Part shown: piece by piece, positions 25,067 to 34,358 of the stretch
How positions within the stretch are numbered: the first letter of the stretch is position 1
How the letters are laid out: each line of letters opens with the position of its first letter
The notes under the pieces: model-generated
What the model saw: the letters and a program-made list of their open reading frames with translations, nothing else
Told to the model about the DNA's origin: nothing
The model's database searches: none
NCBI RefSeq assembly: GCF_000284515.1
Contig: NC_017668.1
Coordinates: 3,658,001-3,722,000, forward strand
Length of the DNA stretch: 64,000 nucleotides
Origin: Halobacillus halophilus DSM 2266
GTDB lineage: Bacteria > Bacillota > Bacilli > Bacillales > Halobacillaceae
Direction: 5' to 3'
Made by a program: the position numbers and the translations under genes

Positions 25067-26140
25067 TTGATCCATAAACGTTGGTTCCAAACCATTGTCG
25101 CAGGTATCTTAATTTCGCTTCTTATTCTTCTTCTTCATGAAATTCAGTTCTTTTTTGAACCCGTATTTACGTATATTGGGGCCATTGCGCTTCCTTTGAT
25201 CGGCGGAGGGATTTTATTTTATATTTCAAGGCCTGTCCTGCATTTCCTTGAAAGATACAAGGTTCACAGGCTGATCGCCATTCTGATCATCTTCTTACTT
25301 TATATTTTACTAGGTTTTTTAATCGTTCAATTTATCGCTCCTATTGCTCAGCAGCAATTTACGAGATTGATCAATAACCTCCCAGGCATGATTGATATGT
25401 TCGGAGATACAATTAGTTACTGGCAGCAAAATCAGGATATCATACCAAGCCAGTTTGACAGTACAATTAACAATGTCGTGGAAAACCTTCAAAGCTATTT
25501 ACAGGATGCTTCCAAAATTATTATTAATGTTATCAGTCAATTGATTGGATTTGTATTTGCCCTTGTACTTATTCCTTTCTTCCTGTTTTTTATGTTGAAG
25601 GACGGGGATAAGTTTGTTCCTTTTATTCAAAAATTTCTAAGTAAACGTGCAGCTAAAAGTTTTGGGAAATTAGCTCACTCGGTTGATCATACACTTAATG
25701 CTTTTATTCTTGGCCAGATGACTGTAAGTATTGTAGTGGGTCTATTGTTACTAGTCGGCTATTTAATTATTGACCTGGACTACTCTCTAACGCTTTCTTT
25801 ATTCGCCATGCTTATGAACGTCATTCCTTTTGTAGGTCCTTTTCTGGCTGTCATCCCTGCGATGCTTGTAGGACTTCTTCAAGAACCAATCTTAGCCTTA
25901 TGGGTAGCAATAATTATGGTCATTGCTCAACAATTGGAAGGAAATTTTGTCTCTCCTAACGTTATGGGGAAAGCTTTAAGTATTCACCCCTTAACCATCA
26001 TTACGTTAATTCTCGCAGCTGGAAGTTTAGCAGGTTTTCTTGGCCTATTGTTTGCAATCCCTACCTACGCTGTCTTAAAAGCCATAACTACCCACTTTTA
26101 CGAAGAATGGCTGGAGAGAAGAAAAGAAACACATGATTAG
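25067..26140 (+). CDS. AI-2E-family transporter (YdbI/PerM-like)
   Basis: 357 residues from a TTG 8 nt after AAAGGTG; a GTG at 25058 sits within that site. Eight transmembrane helices: three near the N-terminus (about 9-95), a long outside segment (about 90-150), then a block from 150 onward with FALVLIPFFLFFMLKDG and the conserved motif LAVIPAMLVGLLQ followed by QQLEGNFVSPNVMGKALSIHP. The family includes an autoinducer-2 exporter, but in Bacillaceae and halophiles relatives act as Na+(Li+)/H+ antiporters, so substrate is open. Confidence 0.85.
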   Translation: MIHKRWFQTIVAGILISLLILLLHEIQFFFEPVFTYIGAIALPLIGGGILFYISRPVLHFLERYKVHRLIAILIIFLLYILLGFLIVQFIAPIAQQQFTRLINNLPGMIDMFGDTISYWQQNQDIIPSQFDSTINNVVENLQSYLQDASKIIINVISQLIGFVFALVLIPFFLFFMLKDGDKFVPFIQKFLSKRAAKSFGKLAHSVDHTLNAFILGQMTVSIVVGLLLLVGYLIIDLDYSLTLSLFAMLMNVIPFVGPFLAVIPAMLVGLLQEPILALWVAIIMVIAQQLEGNFVSPNVMGKALSIHPLTIITLILAAGSLAGFLGLLFAIPTYAVLKAITTHFYEEWLERRKETHD

Positions 26141-26154
26141 AAAAAATCCTATTA

Positions 26155-26195
26155 CCCTCCCCCCCACACGTTAATTTAAGAAGTGGGGGTTTCTT
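26155..26195 (+). terminator. Terminator between the AI-2E-family and MFS genes
   Basis: CCCCCAC (26161-26167) pairs with GTGGGGG (26183-26189), followed by TTTCTT. It separates the two rightward genes. Confidence 0.7.
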
Positions 26196-26225
26196 ATGAA
26201 TTCTATAGAAAGTGAGGAAACCTTA

Positions 26226-27416
26226 ATGCAGTCGGCGCTCCCCAAACTATGGACCTGGCCATTTATATTTTTAATACTTGGCAACTTATTTACATTTATG
26301 AGTTTTCAAATGCTATTGCCAAATTTACCACCTTACATAGAATCGATAGGCGGCAGCAGTCTGCAAATTGGTTTAATCACGACCATGTTTGCCTTTGCAG
26401 CTATCCTTATCCGCCCTTTCATTGGTCACCTGCTTATGACACGCGCAAGGAAAAAACTGGTTCTTATTGGCTCGATTTCTCTGCTGATTATGACGACATT
26501 GTATCCGATCACTCAGATAGTCGTTGTCCTTTTAATCATCCGTTTTATTCATGGTCTGGCATGGGGGTGGTCCACGACAGTTAACGGAACAGCAGCCGTA
26601 GATTTAATTCCCCGAAGACGTGTTGGTGAGGGAATGGGTTATTTTGGTTTGTCTGTTACGGTAGGAATGATCATGGCCCCAAGCTTAGGTATTTACCTTT
26701 ATCAAAACTTTACTTTTCAGCTTCTCGTCTGGATTGCGGCAGCCTTAGGAGCTGTGGCACTTATCTTACTTTCCGTGACCAGCTTTGTAACCCCTGAAAG
26801 TGTCTACCAAAATCAGAAGCAGCCGCCTCCCTTCTCCTTTGTAGGTTCTTTAGTGGAAAGCAGAAGCCGCTACCCTGCCCTTGTAACCTTCCTGAATACT
26901 TTCGGCTACGGAGCAGTAGTTACTTATCTTGTTATTTTCGGCAATGAACAAGGGTTATCCGGAACCTTCCTGTTTTACTTTTTCAATGCGGTGCTGGCTA
27001 CCATTTCCCGACCGATCACTGGAAAATATTTCGACCGCAAGGGACCCTGGAAGCTGATCATGGTATGTTCGGTCTTATCCTTTATTGCCATGTGGATTCT
27101 CTCCCTTGCCAGTACGAATGTTCACTTGATTATAGCAGGGGCGATCTTCGGCATTGGATTTGGCTCTATGATGCCCGCGCTTCAGGCCTGGGTTATCTCT
27201 AAGACCACTACGGAACGAAGCGGCATTGCCAATGGCATGTATTATTCCTGTATTGATCTTGGCATAGGGTCAAGCGCCCTTATCCTGGGTTTTATTTACC
27301 AATTTGTCGATACAGCCACGTTGTTTAAGCTTTCAAGCTTCTTGTTCATTATTGTGCTCATCCTTACTTATATGGACTATCGCAAACAGACGGATCCCTG
27401 GGAGCCGATACATTAA
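26226..27416 (+). CDS. MFS transporter (drug or solute efflux type)
   Basis: 396 residues from the second ATG, 8 nt after GAGG; the first (26196) lies inside the terminator tail. Twelve helices. The loop after helix 2 has RPFIGHLLMTRARKK, the MFS motif A of the DHA1 type in degenerate form, and helix 5 contains GYFGLSVTVGMIMAPSLG, similar to the motif C of exporters. Substrate unknown; probably proton-driven export. Confidence 0.85.
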   Translation: MQSALPKLWTWPFIFLILGNLFTFMSFQMLLPNLPPYIESIGGSSLQIGLITTMFAFAAILIRPFIGHLLMTRARKKLVLIGSISLLIMTTLYPITQIVVVLLIIRFIHGLAWGWSTTVNGTAAVDLIPRRRVGEGMGYFGLSVTVGMIMAPSLGIYLYQNFTFQLLVWIAAALGAVALILLSVTSFVTPESVYQNQKQPPPFSFVGSLVESRSRYPALVTFLNTFGYGAVVTYLVIFGNEQGLSGTFLFYFFNAVLATISRPITGKYFDRKGPWKLIMVCSVLSFIAMWILSLASTNVHLIIAGAIFGIGFGSMMPALQAWVISKTTTERSGIANGMYYSCIDLGIGSSALILGFIYQFVDTATLFKLSSFLFIIVLILTYMDYRKQTDPWEPIH

Positions 27417-27454
27417 AAAACCATCATGTCCTCTGTAAGGACATGATGGTTTTT
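27415..27454. terminator. Bidirectional terminator between the MFS gene and dctP
   Basis: AAAACCATCATGTCC and GGACATGATGGTTTT, 8-nt loop, T tails on both strands; genes converge here. Confidence 0.85.
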
Positions 27455-27466
27455 GCTTATAAACAA

Positions 27467-28516
27467 TTATTCTCCAGCTGCTTCAATCTCTTCCTGAAGT
27501 TTATCCAGGATTTGTCCATCTACCGTAGAAACCTCGTTACGATAGTAGTCACGTACAGGCATCGCCTTACCTTTAAACATTTGACGCTGCTCATCCGTCA
27601 ACTCAACAATCTCTGTTGGATTCTCTGTATCTTCTTTAATCGTTTGTAAATATTCTTCGTTTTGTTTCTTCTGCTCTTCAAATACCCACTCTTGCATTTC
27701 CTGAGTCGTTTCATCTACCATCGTTTTCATTTCATCATTCAAACCTTCATACCAATCGGTATTAACGGTCGTCATCGCCACGTAGTTGTTATGATTAGAC
27801 AATGTCATATAGTCTTGTACCTCGTGGAAAGAAGCATCTCCAATAAAGAAGATCGGGTTCTCTTGTCCTTCTACTGTTCCGCGATCAAGCGCGGTGTATA
27901 ATTCTGACCAGCTCATTGGAGTAGGTTCCGCTCCATAAGCTTTATAAGACTCCAGAATTAAAGGAGAGGTCTGCGTACGCATTTTGAAATTCTCGAAATC
28001 CGCCGGCTCTGTGATTTCTTTACTGGATGTCCATTGCATCGCACCTTCTGTCCAGAAAGATAGCGGTGAAATACTATGCTCTTCATACTTTTCACGTAGA
28101 TCTGTGTTTAAAGCTTCACTATCGTTCAAAATTTGCTGTGTTTTCTCAACACTGTCTGGAAACAAGAAATGCAAAGCAAAGATCTGTCCTTCTTTTACCA
28201 TATTACCAGTAAAACCTGGGGACATAACCGCCATTTCAACTGTTCCACTTTGCAACTGCTCTACCTGGTCGGTTTCACTTCCTAGTCCTCCAAATTCATA
28301 AACCTCGATGTTTACAGCCCCATCAGACTTCTCATTCATACGTTTAGCAAATTCTTCTGCATATTCATATTGAACTTGTCCATCTACTTCTTCAGTAACG
28401 AACTTCCAATTGTAAGTCTGTCCTTCTCCGCCGCTGGCATTGTCTCCGCCATCGCCGTTGCCGCCACAGGCAGCTAACAAGATACCTAATACAAACATCA
28501 TGGCTAATCCAACCAT
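27467..28516 (-). CDS. dctP: TRAP transporter solute-binding lipoprotein (DctP family)
   Basis: 349 residues as drawn from ATG 28516, with lipobox GILLAACGG. DctP proteins bind carboxylate-type solutes outside the membrane and hand them to DctQM; the fold is visible from YNWKFVTEEVDGQVQ through QTSPLILESYKAYGAEPTPMSWSE (about 193, with the conserved substrate-binding Arg) to GQENPIFFI. The ATG has no ribosome-binding site. GGGAGG lies upstream, 8 nt before an in-frame ATT at 28534, and starting there would give the missing basic n-region (KKKR), so initiation at ATT is likely. Last gene of the dctQMP operon. Confidence 0.9.
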   Translation of the reverse strand: MVGLAMMFVLGILLAACGGNGDGGDNASGGEGQTYNWKFVTEEVDGQVQYEYAEEFAKRMNEKSDGAVNIEVYEFGGLGSETDQVEQLQSGTVEMAVMSPGFTGNMVKEGQIFALHFLFPDSVEKTQQILNDSEALNTDLREKYEEHSISPLSFWTEGAMQWTSSKEITEPADFENFKMRTQTSPLILESYKAYGAEPTPMSWSELYTALDRGTVEGQENPIFFIGDASFHEVQDYMTLSNHNNYVAMTTVNTDWYEGLNDEMKTMVDETTQEMQEWVFEEQKKQNEEYLQTIKEDTENPTEIVELTDEQRQMFKGKAMPVRDYYRNEVSTVDGQILDKLQEEIEAAGE

Positions 28517-28576
28517 ACGTTTCTTTTTAATAATGATAATGACCTCCCAATTTTTTATATAAACTCCCTCTTCTTG

Positions 28577-29842
28577 TTAAATCAATAGAAGGGAAAGCTC
28601 CTCGAAGAATATGAGTAAAAATGAAATAACTACCATCATAATGATATAGGGCGGAGTGCCCTTAATCACTTCCAGGTAAGGCTTATTAAATACGGCGCTC
28701 GCCGTAAATATATCCACTCCAAACGGTGGGGTAGCCGAGCCTAACGCAGCCTGGAAGGTAATGACGACTCCCAAGTGAATAGGATCGATTCCGGCATCCA
28801 TCGCTGCCGGGTAAAAGATTGGAGTTAATACCAGGATCACAACAATCGGATCGACAAACATACATCCGATAAAGAAAAAGACCGTGACCATAAGTAATAC
28901 AAAAATCGCACTAGGCTCTGTTCCAAGAACTGTTTCTGTGATCATCTGTGGTATGCGGGCGAAAGAGATCACCCACGTGAATGCCTGTCCGCCTGCTACT
29001 AGCACGAATACGGCAGAAGTAACCAATCCTGTAGATCGGGCAATTTTCGGTAATTCTTTAATATGAATGGAACGGTAAATGAGCACTTCCAAGACAAAAG
29101 CATAAAGAACTGACATTCCGGCGGCCTCAGTCGGACTGAAGAGCCCCGTATAAATACCGCCAATGATGATAATTGGAAACCCTAGCGGCAAAAGAGCCTT
29201 ACGGGTCAATCGCCAGCGTTCACTCCAGGAAACTTTATTTGCCAAAGGAATATCAGCTACCTTGGCGTAAATGATACTGTAAATCGAAAAACTTAAAAAT
29301 ACGATAATACCAGGAATAATACCTGCAATGAACAAGTCACCTACAGATGTACCGGACACAAGACCGTAGATGATCATGCCAATACTCGGTGGAACGAGCA
29401 ATGCAACATCACTGGAATTAATGATTAATGCCATCGCTGTTGGATCCTTGTAACCGATTTTCAAAAGACGTTCGCGCATCGGTTTACCAATCGCTACAAC
29501 CGTAGCCTGTGTTGATCCCGAGATAGCACCGAATAACGTACAGGCTGCAGCTGTTGTAACGGCATATCCACCGCGAATATGACCGATAAATGAGCCAATG
29601 AAATCAAGCAGCCGGTTTGACGTTTTCCCTGTCGTCATAATATCCGCCGCAAAAATGAATAGCGGAACCGCTAGAAGGACATACGGTTCAATTCCTGTAG
29701 AAAATTGCTGCATTAAAATCATAGGATCCAAGTTGGGAAAATAAATGAACAGTACAATTAATGGAGCCGCCATAAGCGGAATCATCATTGGAAAATTCAA
29801 TAATAAAAGGACCACCATGATCGTTAGTAGTGTGGCAACCAT
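28577..29842 (-). CDS. dctM: TRAP transporter large permease (DctM family)
   Basis: 421 residues, about twelve helices. Family landmarks: the helix start FPMMIPLMAAPLIVLFIY, AVPLFIFAADIMTTG (about 58-72), GAISGSTQATVVAIGKPM (about 105-122, the sodium/substrate hairpin region) and late VIVLVLTPIFYPAAMDAGIDPIHLG. It forms the sodium-driven channel with DctQ. Located 30 nt after dctQ and 60 nt before dctP. Confidence 0.95.
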   Translation of the reverse strand: MVATLLTIMVVLLLLNFPMMIPLMAAPLIVLFIYFPNLDPMILMQQFSTGIEPYVLLAVPLFIFAADIMTTGKTSNRLLDFIGSFIGHIRGGYAVTTAAACTLFGAISGSTQATVVAIGKPMRERLLKIGYKDPTAMALIINSSDVALLVPPSIGMIIYGLVSGTSVGDLFIAGIIPGIIVFLSFSIYSIIYAKVADIPLANKVSWSERWRLTRKALLPLGFPIIIIGGIYTGLFSPTEAAGMSVLYAFVLEVLIYRSIHIKELPKIARSTGLVTSAVFVLVAGGQAFTWVISFARIPQMITETVLGTEPSAIFVLLMVTVFFFIGCMFVDPIVVILVLTPIFYPAAMDAGIDPIHLGVVITFQAALGSATPPFGVDIFTASAVFNKPYLEVIKGTPPYIIMMVVISFLLIFFEELSLLLI

Positions 29843-29872
29843 ATCGTTATCCTTTCTTCTGCTGTATTTTAT

Positions 29873-30430
29873 TTATAAGTGTGTACCTTCATGGATTTCT
29901 TCTTTCTCTTGATCATTGTAGTCTTTCGCGTCTGTGCCAAGGTACACCTCATCCCGGTGCTTAATATTTATCCACATATTTCTAAGGAATTGTATTCCGC
30001 CCAGTAAGAAACCGATTGGAATGAAAATGTATAAATAGTAAGAGGGCATCTGAAGCGCCGAAGTAACCCTCCCTGACTCATATACATCGTAAACGTAAAG
30101 AGCTGAAAAGTAAGTAAGTACAAATAATACAATCGCTGTAACCAGCGGTATAAATATCGCTAAAATTTTCCTGACCTTAAAAGGTGCCAGATCATAGAAG
30201 GCAGACATGCTGATATGTCTTCCTTTCCGGGCCGCATAACTGATCCCCATAAATGTAGCGACTACAATCGCGATTTGACTAACTTCATCTGCAAAAGGTG
30301 GGGTGTAAGTGAAGAGCGCTCGGCTTAAAGCCTTGCCTACTACCATTAAGGCAATGATGATGATCGCATAACTGAGAATGAATTCTTCAACTTTAAGTAT
30401 AAATTTGTCGACGATCTTTAATGGATTCAA
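29873..30430 (-). CDS. dctQ: TRAP transporter small permease (DctQ family)
   Basis: 185 residues from a TTG with AGGAGG 9 nt upstream; the longer frame from 30478 contains that site inside the coding sequence. Four transmembrane helices (about 18-36, 52-70, 90-110, 128-150), with RKGRHISMSAFYDLAPFKVRK between helices 2 and 3, the typical DctQ arrangement. First gene of the operon. About 230 bp upstream of it carries no gene and should contain the promoter. Confidence 0.9.
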   Translation of the reverse strand: MNPLKIVDKFILKVEEFILSYAIIIIALMVVGKALSRALFTYTPPFADEVSQIAIVVATFMGISYAARKGRHISMSAFYDLAPFKVRKILAIFIPLVTAIVLFVLTYFSALYVYDVYESGRVTSALQMPSYYLYIFIPIGFLLGGIQFLRNMWINIKHRDEVYLGTDAKDYNDQEKEEIHEGTHL

Positions 30431-30656
30431 CTCATTTAGCCTCCTAAATTGGCGATAAGTGAGGTTTTTGAAGCTCACTTACTAAACATCATACCGAACA
30501 TATGGGGAACACTCAAATTAATTCATACAGAATTTTTTGTATATTTTGTTCAAATTTAATAATGTAATGAACTTGTAATCAAATTTCTTGTATATCATCT
30601 TTTTTGCTTTCTATAGATAGTATTTTCTCCAGATTTAGTCTTTTTATTTTCATTTA

Positions 30657-31502
30657 CTAGTCAATAAAGTGATACACAATTGAATTACCTATCCATTCAT
30701 AACCAATCTTTTTATAAATAGAGTTTGATGAATGGTTATCAAGGTCCGTATATAGAGAACAAAACTCGTATCCCTGGTCCAATAACTTCTTTGTAAGTGT
30801 CCATACAGCCTGCGTTGCATATCCTCTTCTTTTAAATTCATCGGGTGTAAATACGGCATTAATTGTAGCCCCGTTTGGGGTCACGCGAGCTCTGGAAACC
30901 ATAGAGACAGCCTCTCCATTAACTATCCAAAGGTGCATTCGCCGCGTGCGAATCATTTCCTCTGCAATTTCAGCAGTTCGCTCTTTTATCGTCCCTTCAT
31001 TGGTTTCTTCTCCGAACCACGTTAACCATTTCTTAATGAGATCAAAGTCGGACTCCTCAGCTTCGATTAGTTCCCCCTCCTTCATATGAATGGGCTGCAA
31101 TTTATTCAAACGGTAGATTCCCTGGCGCATATGTATGATAGGATTTTTCCCAGTGATGGTGACCCACTCATCAATAAAATGCTGAACCGCTTCCCCTTCC
31201 CCAAGAATTCCGGGTACTTCGTATTGATTTTCAAACAAGTAACGAGCTAAACTCTTAATATGGATGGAAGTAACGGCTGGAATGGACGGTAAAATCCAAA
31301 GATGGGGCGGGGTTCTCATCGTCATAAATACTGGACGCCCTTCTTCTTCAATTTTAATTAACAAAGAATCTTCATTTGAAGATGATTCCTGTATCCGCTT
31401 TAAAATTCCTAGCGGCAGGTTATTTTCAGCTTCTCTTTGTAAGAGAAGGTCTTGAATAGATAACGTAAATGCCTCTACATTCTGTTCCTGAATGATTTTC
31501 AT
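30657..31502 (-). CDS. GNAT-family N-acetyltransferase, two-lobed
   Basis: 281 residues, longer than a single GNAT. The C-terminal half has a clear acetyl-CoA fold, NAVFTPDEFKRRGYATQAVWTLTKKLLDQG followed by CSLYTDLDNHSSNSIYKKIGY. The N-terminal half is a degenerate second lobe common in this Bacillaceae type. Substrate unknown. Divergent from the small gene at 31624. Confidence 0.85.
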   Translation of the reverse strand: MKIIQEQNVEAFTLSIQDLLLQREAENNLPLGILKRIQESSSNEDSLLIKIEEEGRPVFMTMRTPPHLWILPSIPAVTSIHIKSLARYLFENQYEVPGILGEGEAVQHFIDEWVTITGKNPIIHMRQGIYRLNKLQPIHMKEGELIEAEESDFDLIKKWLTWFGEETNEGTIKERTAEIAEEMIRTRRMHLWIVNGEAVSMVSRARVTPNGATINAVFTPDEFKRRGYATQAVWTLTKKLLDQGYEFCSLYTDLDNHSSNSIYKKIGYEWIGNSIVYHFID

Positions 31503-31623
31503 TTTGCTCCCCGCCTTCTGCTATATTTTTGCTTCTGTATGATAAAATTAGACAAATTAGAAAATTAATACTATTATACTTTCTTGAGAAGTCTTCTACA
31601 ATAGAAGAAAGGAGAGAAAAATC

Positions 31624-31806
31624 ATGAATAAGAAGGAAATTCAGGATCAAATCGCCTTTTTAAAAGCTGATTATATAAGAATCCAAGGAGATTTAGACAA
31701 GCTGGAAGCGAACGGAGCTAATGTGGAAAATGCTGAAGCTCAATTAGAACGTATGGAAAAAGAGTTGAAGGATTTGAAGGGGCAGTTGGCTGAAGCTAAC
31801 GCTTAA
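31624..31806 (+). CDS. Small coiled-coil protein (SE1832-like)
   Basis: 60 residues from an ATG after AAGGAG. Almost all helix with heptad spacing: EIQDQIAFLKADYIRIQGDL (4-23), then a short break at GANVENAEAQ and a second heptad run ending in KDLKGQL. From memory this is the SE1832 family of short Firmicute proteins, of unknown role. Own terminator directly downstream. Confidence 0.7.
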   Translation: MNKKEIQDQIAFLKADYIRIQGDLDKLEANGANVENAEAQLERMEKELKDLKGQLAEANA

Positions 31807-31839
31807 ACTAAATAGAACTTACCGCATAGGAAGGTAAAA

Positions 31840-31878
31840 TAAGAGAAAGGACCGCTCAAACAGCGGTCCTTTCTCTTA
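31840..31878. terminator. Bidirectional terminator after the SE1832-like gene and the antiporter
   Basis: AAGAGAAAGGACCGCT and AGCGGTCCTTTCTCTT flank a 5-nt loop, with T tails; convergent genes meet here. Confidence 0.85.
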
Positions 31879-33741
31879 TTTTTTCTGCTTTTTATTTCCA
31901 TTTTCTTTTCTCTGTTCTTCAAGTTTCTCTTGTATTTTTTCAAATTCTTTACTAGGAGGAGTTAATGCCACAACTACATCTCCATTTTCAGCTCTATTTT
32001 CCACCTCTGGACTAAAGAATTCAATCTTCCCTGAAGGTTTTTTAATAAACAGGATGACCGCTTCGCTATCGATATTATTCAAGTAATTTTCATATTTATA
32101 CTGTTCCGTTATATTTGTTTTTCGGAATACATAACCACTTTCAACCATGATGTTCAATTCCTCCCAGGAGGCTCCTTCTTTAAAAAGAACTCTTCCCCCA
32201 ATTGTATGAACAAGATTTTCCAGGTTATCCCCTTCACGGTCACTCAAGCTCAGCTGATACAGATTATTTCGACCGAACTCCGGAACAAATGTGGTACATA
32301 CAAGCGCATTATAGGAATCCAGCTCCGTCGCAGCTATAAGGTACTCATATGGCGTCATATCCAGATAGTACTCCGTTTGTTCCGATAAAATCTCTCCATG
32401 ATAAGATTTTATCCCTGCGGCTCTAGTACGCGACAATCGTTCCCAGGAGGAGTCTGCAATAAGAACGGGAACTTTCAAATCCTCCAGTGTCTTAGCCATG
32501 CCTGTTGCAAATTGACTTCCTCCGGAAATAAGCACTCCAGGCGGTCCTTCCATGGAGAGCCCCAGCTTCTTAGAGAGCCATCCAATCGTAAACCCATGTG
32601 CTACAACCGTAGTAAATACAAGGGCAAATGTGAGGGAAATGAGTATTGAAGCATCCTCAAAACCCGATTCCAAAAGGATACTCGCGAAGTAACTGGCTAC
32701 AGTTAAAGCAACTATGCCGCGCGGAGCTATCCAGCCGACGAGTAATTTTTCTGATTTCGACAGATCGGTTCCCATGGTGGACAGAAAGATGGATAAAGGA
32801 CGAACAATAAACAGCATGAGTAAAACAAAACCGATAATTTGCACATTAAAGATTTCAACTAAAGTCTCCTGAGTCAGAGAAGCTGTCAACATAACGAATA
32901 TCGTTGATATCAGCAGCAAGGAAATATTTTCTTTGAAATGCCTCATATCCGCTATAGACGAAATATGCATATTAGCCAATGTCATTCCCATTGCTGTGAC
33001 AGAGAGAAGACCTGTTTCATGAGTGATTTCATCAGCGATGGTAAAACAAGCAATGACAACGGTAAAGACCACAGGTGACTTTAAAAACTCTGGTACATAT
33101 CCGGTTTCAAACATCCAACCTACTCCCTTGCCGCATGCCCAACCTAAAATCACAGCAAATAGGGAAGCCAAAAAGAATAGAAGAAGTTCAGAAGGATTGA
33201 CGTTTGTTCCCATAATAAACTCGATAATTTCAAAAGCAAAAACAGCTAGCAGCGCTCCAATTGGATCGACTATAATACCTTCCCACTTCAGTATTTTAGC
33301 AGGTCTGGGTTTTAATTTAGCCTGCCTTAATAAAGGAAGAATAACAGTTGGACCCGTAACAATAAACAGACCGCCAATCACAAAAGCCACTGCCCATGAA
33401 AGCCCGGCGACGTAGTGAGCAGCCAGTGCGCCCAGAATCCAGCTTATAAAAGCTCCAAACGTAACAATACGAAAAACAGGCCGTCCGAGTCCTCGTACTT
33501 CTTTCATATCTAAATTTAAGCTGCCTTCAAATAGTATGACGGCAACAGCTAAAGAAATAATGGGTTTAAATAGTTCTCCAAAGTCCTGCTCTGGATTCAT
33601 TAAACCGAAGACCGGTCCTACTAAGAGACCTACGATCGACATCACCACGATTGCCGGTAGACGAAAACGCCAGGCTATCCACTGTGATCCAACCCCAAGA
33701 CTTCCGATTAACATAAATTGTAACAATAGTGAATCAATCAT
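31876..33741 (-). CDS. CPA1 sodium(potassium)/proton antiporter with C-terminal regulatory domain
   Basis: 621 residues from the ATG at 33741 with GAGG upstream; a longer frame begins at 33777. Residues 1 to about 385 form the 12-13 helix CPA1 unit, with GPTVILPLLRQ and the ion-binding region VDPIGALLAVFAFE (the family's Asp). About 395-545 resembles a TrkA-N Rossmann-like domain (GVLISGGSQFATGMAKTLEDL), but the glycine pattern is incomplete. About 550 onward is TrkA-C-like and ends in a Lys-rich tail. This domain order is typical for NhaP-type antiporters regulated by nucleotide. It exports Na+ or K+ in exchange for H+, fitting a salt- or alkali-adapted host. Confidence 0.88.
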   Translation of the reverse strand: MIDSLLLQFMLIGSLGVGSQWIAWRFRLPAIVVMSIVGLLVGPVFGLMNPEQDFGELFKPIISLAVAVILFEGSLNLDMKEVRGLGRPVFRIVTFGAFISWILGALAAHYVAGLSWAVAFVIGGLFIVTGPTVILPLLRQAKLKPRPAKILKWEGIIVDPIGALLAVFAFEIIEFIMGTNVNPSELLLFFLASLFAVILGWACGKGVGWMFETGYVPEFLKSPVVFTVVIACFTIADEITHETGLLSVTAMGMTLANMHISSIADMRHFKENISLLLISTIFVMLTASLTQETLVEIFNVQIIGFVLLMLFIVRPLSIFLSTMGTDLSKSEKLLVGWIAPRGIVALTVASYFASILLESGFEDASILISLTFALVFTTVVAHGFTIGWLSKKLGLSMEGPPGVLISGGSQFATGMAKTLEDLKVPVLIADSSWERLSRTRAAGIKSYHGEILSEQTEYYLDMTPYEYLIAATELDSYNALVCTTFVPEFGRNNLYQLSLSDREGDNLENLVHTIGGRVLFKEGASWEELNIMVESGYVFRKTNITEQYKYENYLNNIDSEAVILFIKKPSGKIEFFSPEVENRAENGDVVVALTPPSKEFEKIQEKLEEQRKENGNKKQKK

Positions 33742-33930
33742 TAACGTGTCCCTCATCTCCAGTATGTTTATACACATCGCGTTATGATATAGCCATATTC
33801 TATATCCAGATCTTAGTTCTGTAAACTAAATTGGCCTTTTAGAACTCTGTCCGATAAACACAATCTTTCATTAGAAAACCTACTGTTTATTATTTAGACC
33901 TGCGTACTACTGGTGTTGATTTTAAAGTTT
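33742..33930. other. Spacer upstream of the antiporter
   Basis: About 190 bp of AT-rich sequence that should hold the antiporter promoter on the minus strand. No gene seen. Confidence 0.4.
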
Positions 33931-34025
33931 AGCTCCCATTACTTGAAGACTCAGTTTCGAGATAGTTGGGGTCCGTTGCCAAGAAAGGATGAGGGCGGCT
34001 ACAGAAACAACTCGCTTTCCTGCGG

Positions 34026-34096
34026 CCCTACAAGACGTAGGGTCGATCGACGTTGCCACAGGACGTGGCGACTTTAGTCGATCCTCCTTTTACCAG
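34026..34096. repeat. Palindromic 71-bp module inside element A
   Basis: Absent from the same position in the elements at 48.6 and 63.1 kb. It contains CCCTAC/GTAGGG around 5 nt, GTTGCCAC/GTGGCGAC around 5 nt and GGTCGATC/GTCGATCC outside that, so it would fold into two nested hairpins. It extends one arm of the left module. Confidence 0.6.
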
Positions 34097-34151
34097 AAGC
34101 CTCCTCAGTCGTTAACACTCCTTGTGGGGTCTCGCCTAGCTCCTTCTCCCG

Positions 34152-34358
34152 TTCTTACACTCAGGATAGGTGTATCATAAACCAATGCCTAAACGGCGTG
34201 GAGTGCTATCCAGCTCCAGCACCTAGCGTCTAGTGAGACTTCCCTCACTTCTGTACGATAAGGCAACATCGAATCGCTCCGCTCTTCGTGTTTTCTTTAT
34301 CTCCGCCAGCTCAGTCCAGTCCATACGACGCTGACCAAGGTGCTTCCGCTTTTAACCT
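34152..34358 (-). repeat. 207-bp nested repeat, copy 1 (in the left arm of element A)
   Basis: On the minus strand it begins AGGTTAAAAGCGGAAGCACC and ends GAGTGTAAGAA. The first about 155 bp is nearly identical to the copy at 63479-63685, the rest has diverged. The arms AGCACCT and AGGTGCT allow folding. It is inserted between CTCCC and CGGGA of the hairpin module. Confidence 0.85.
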
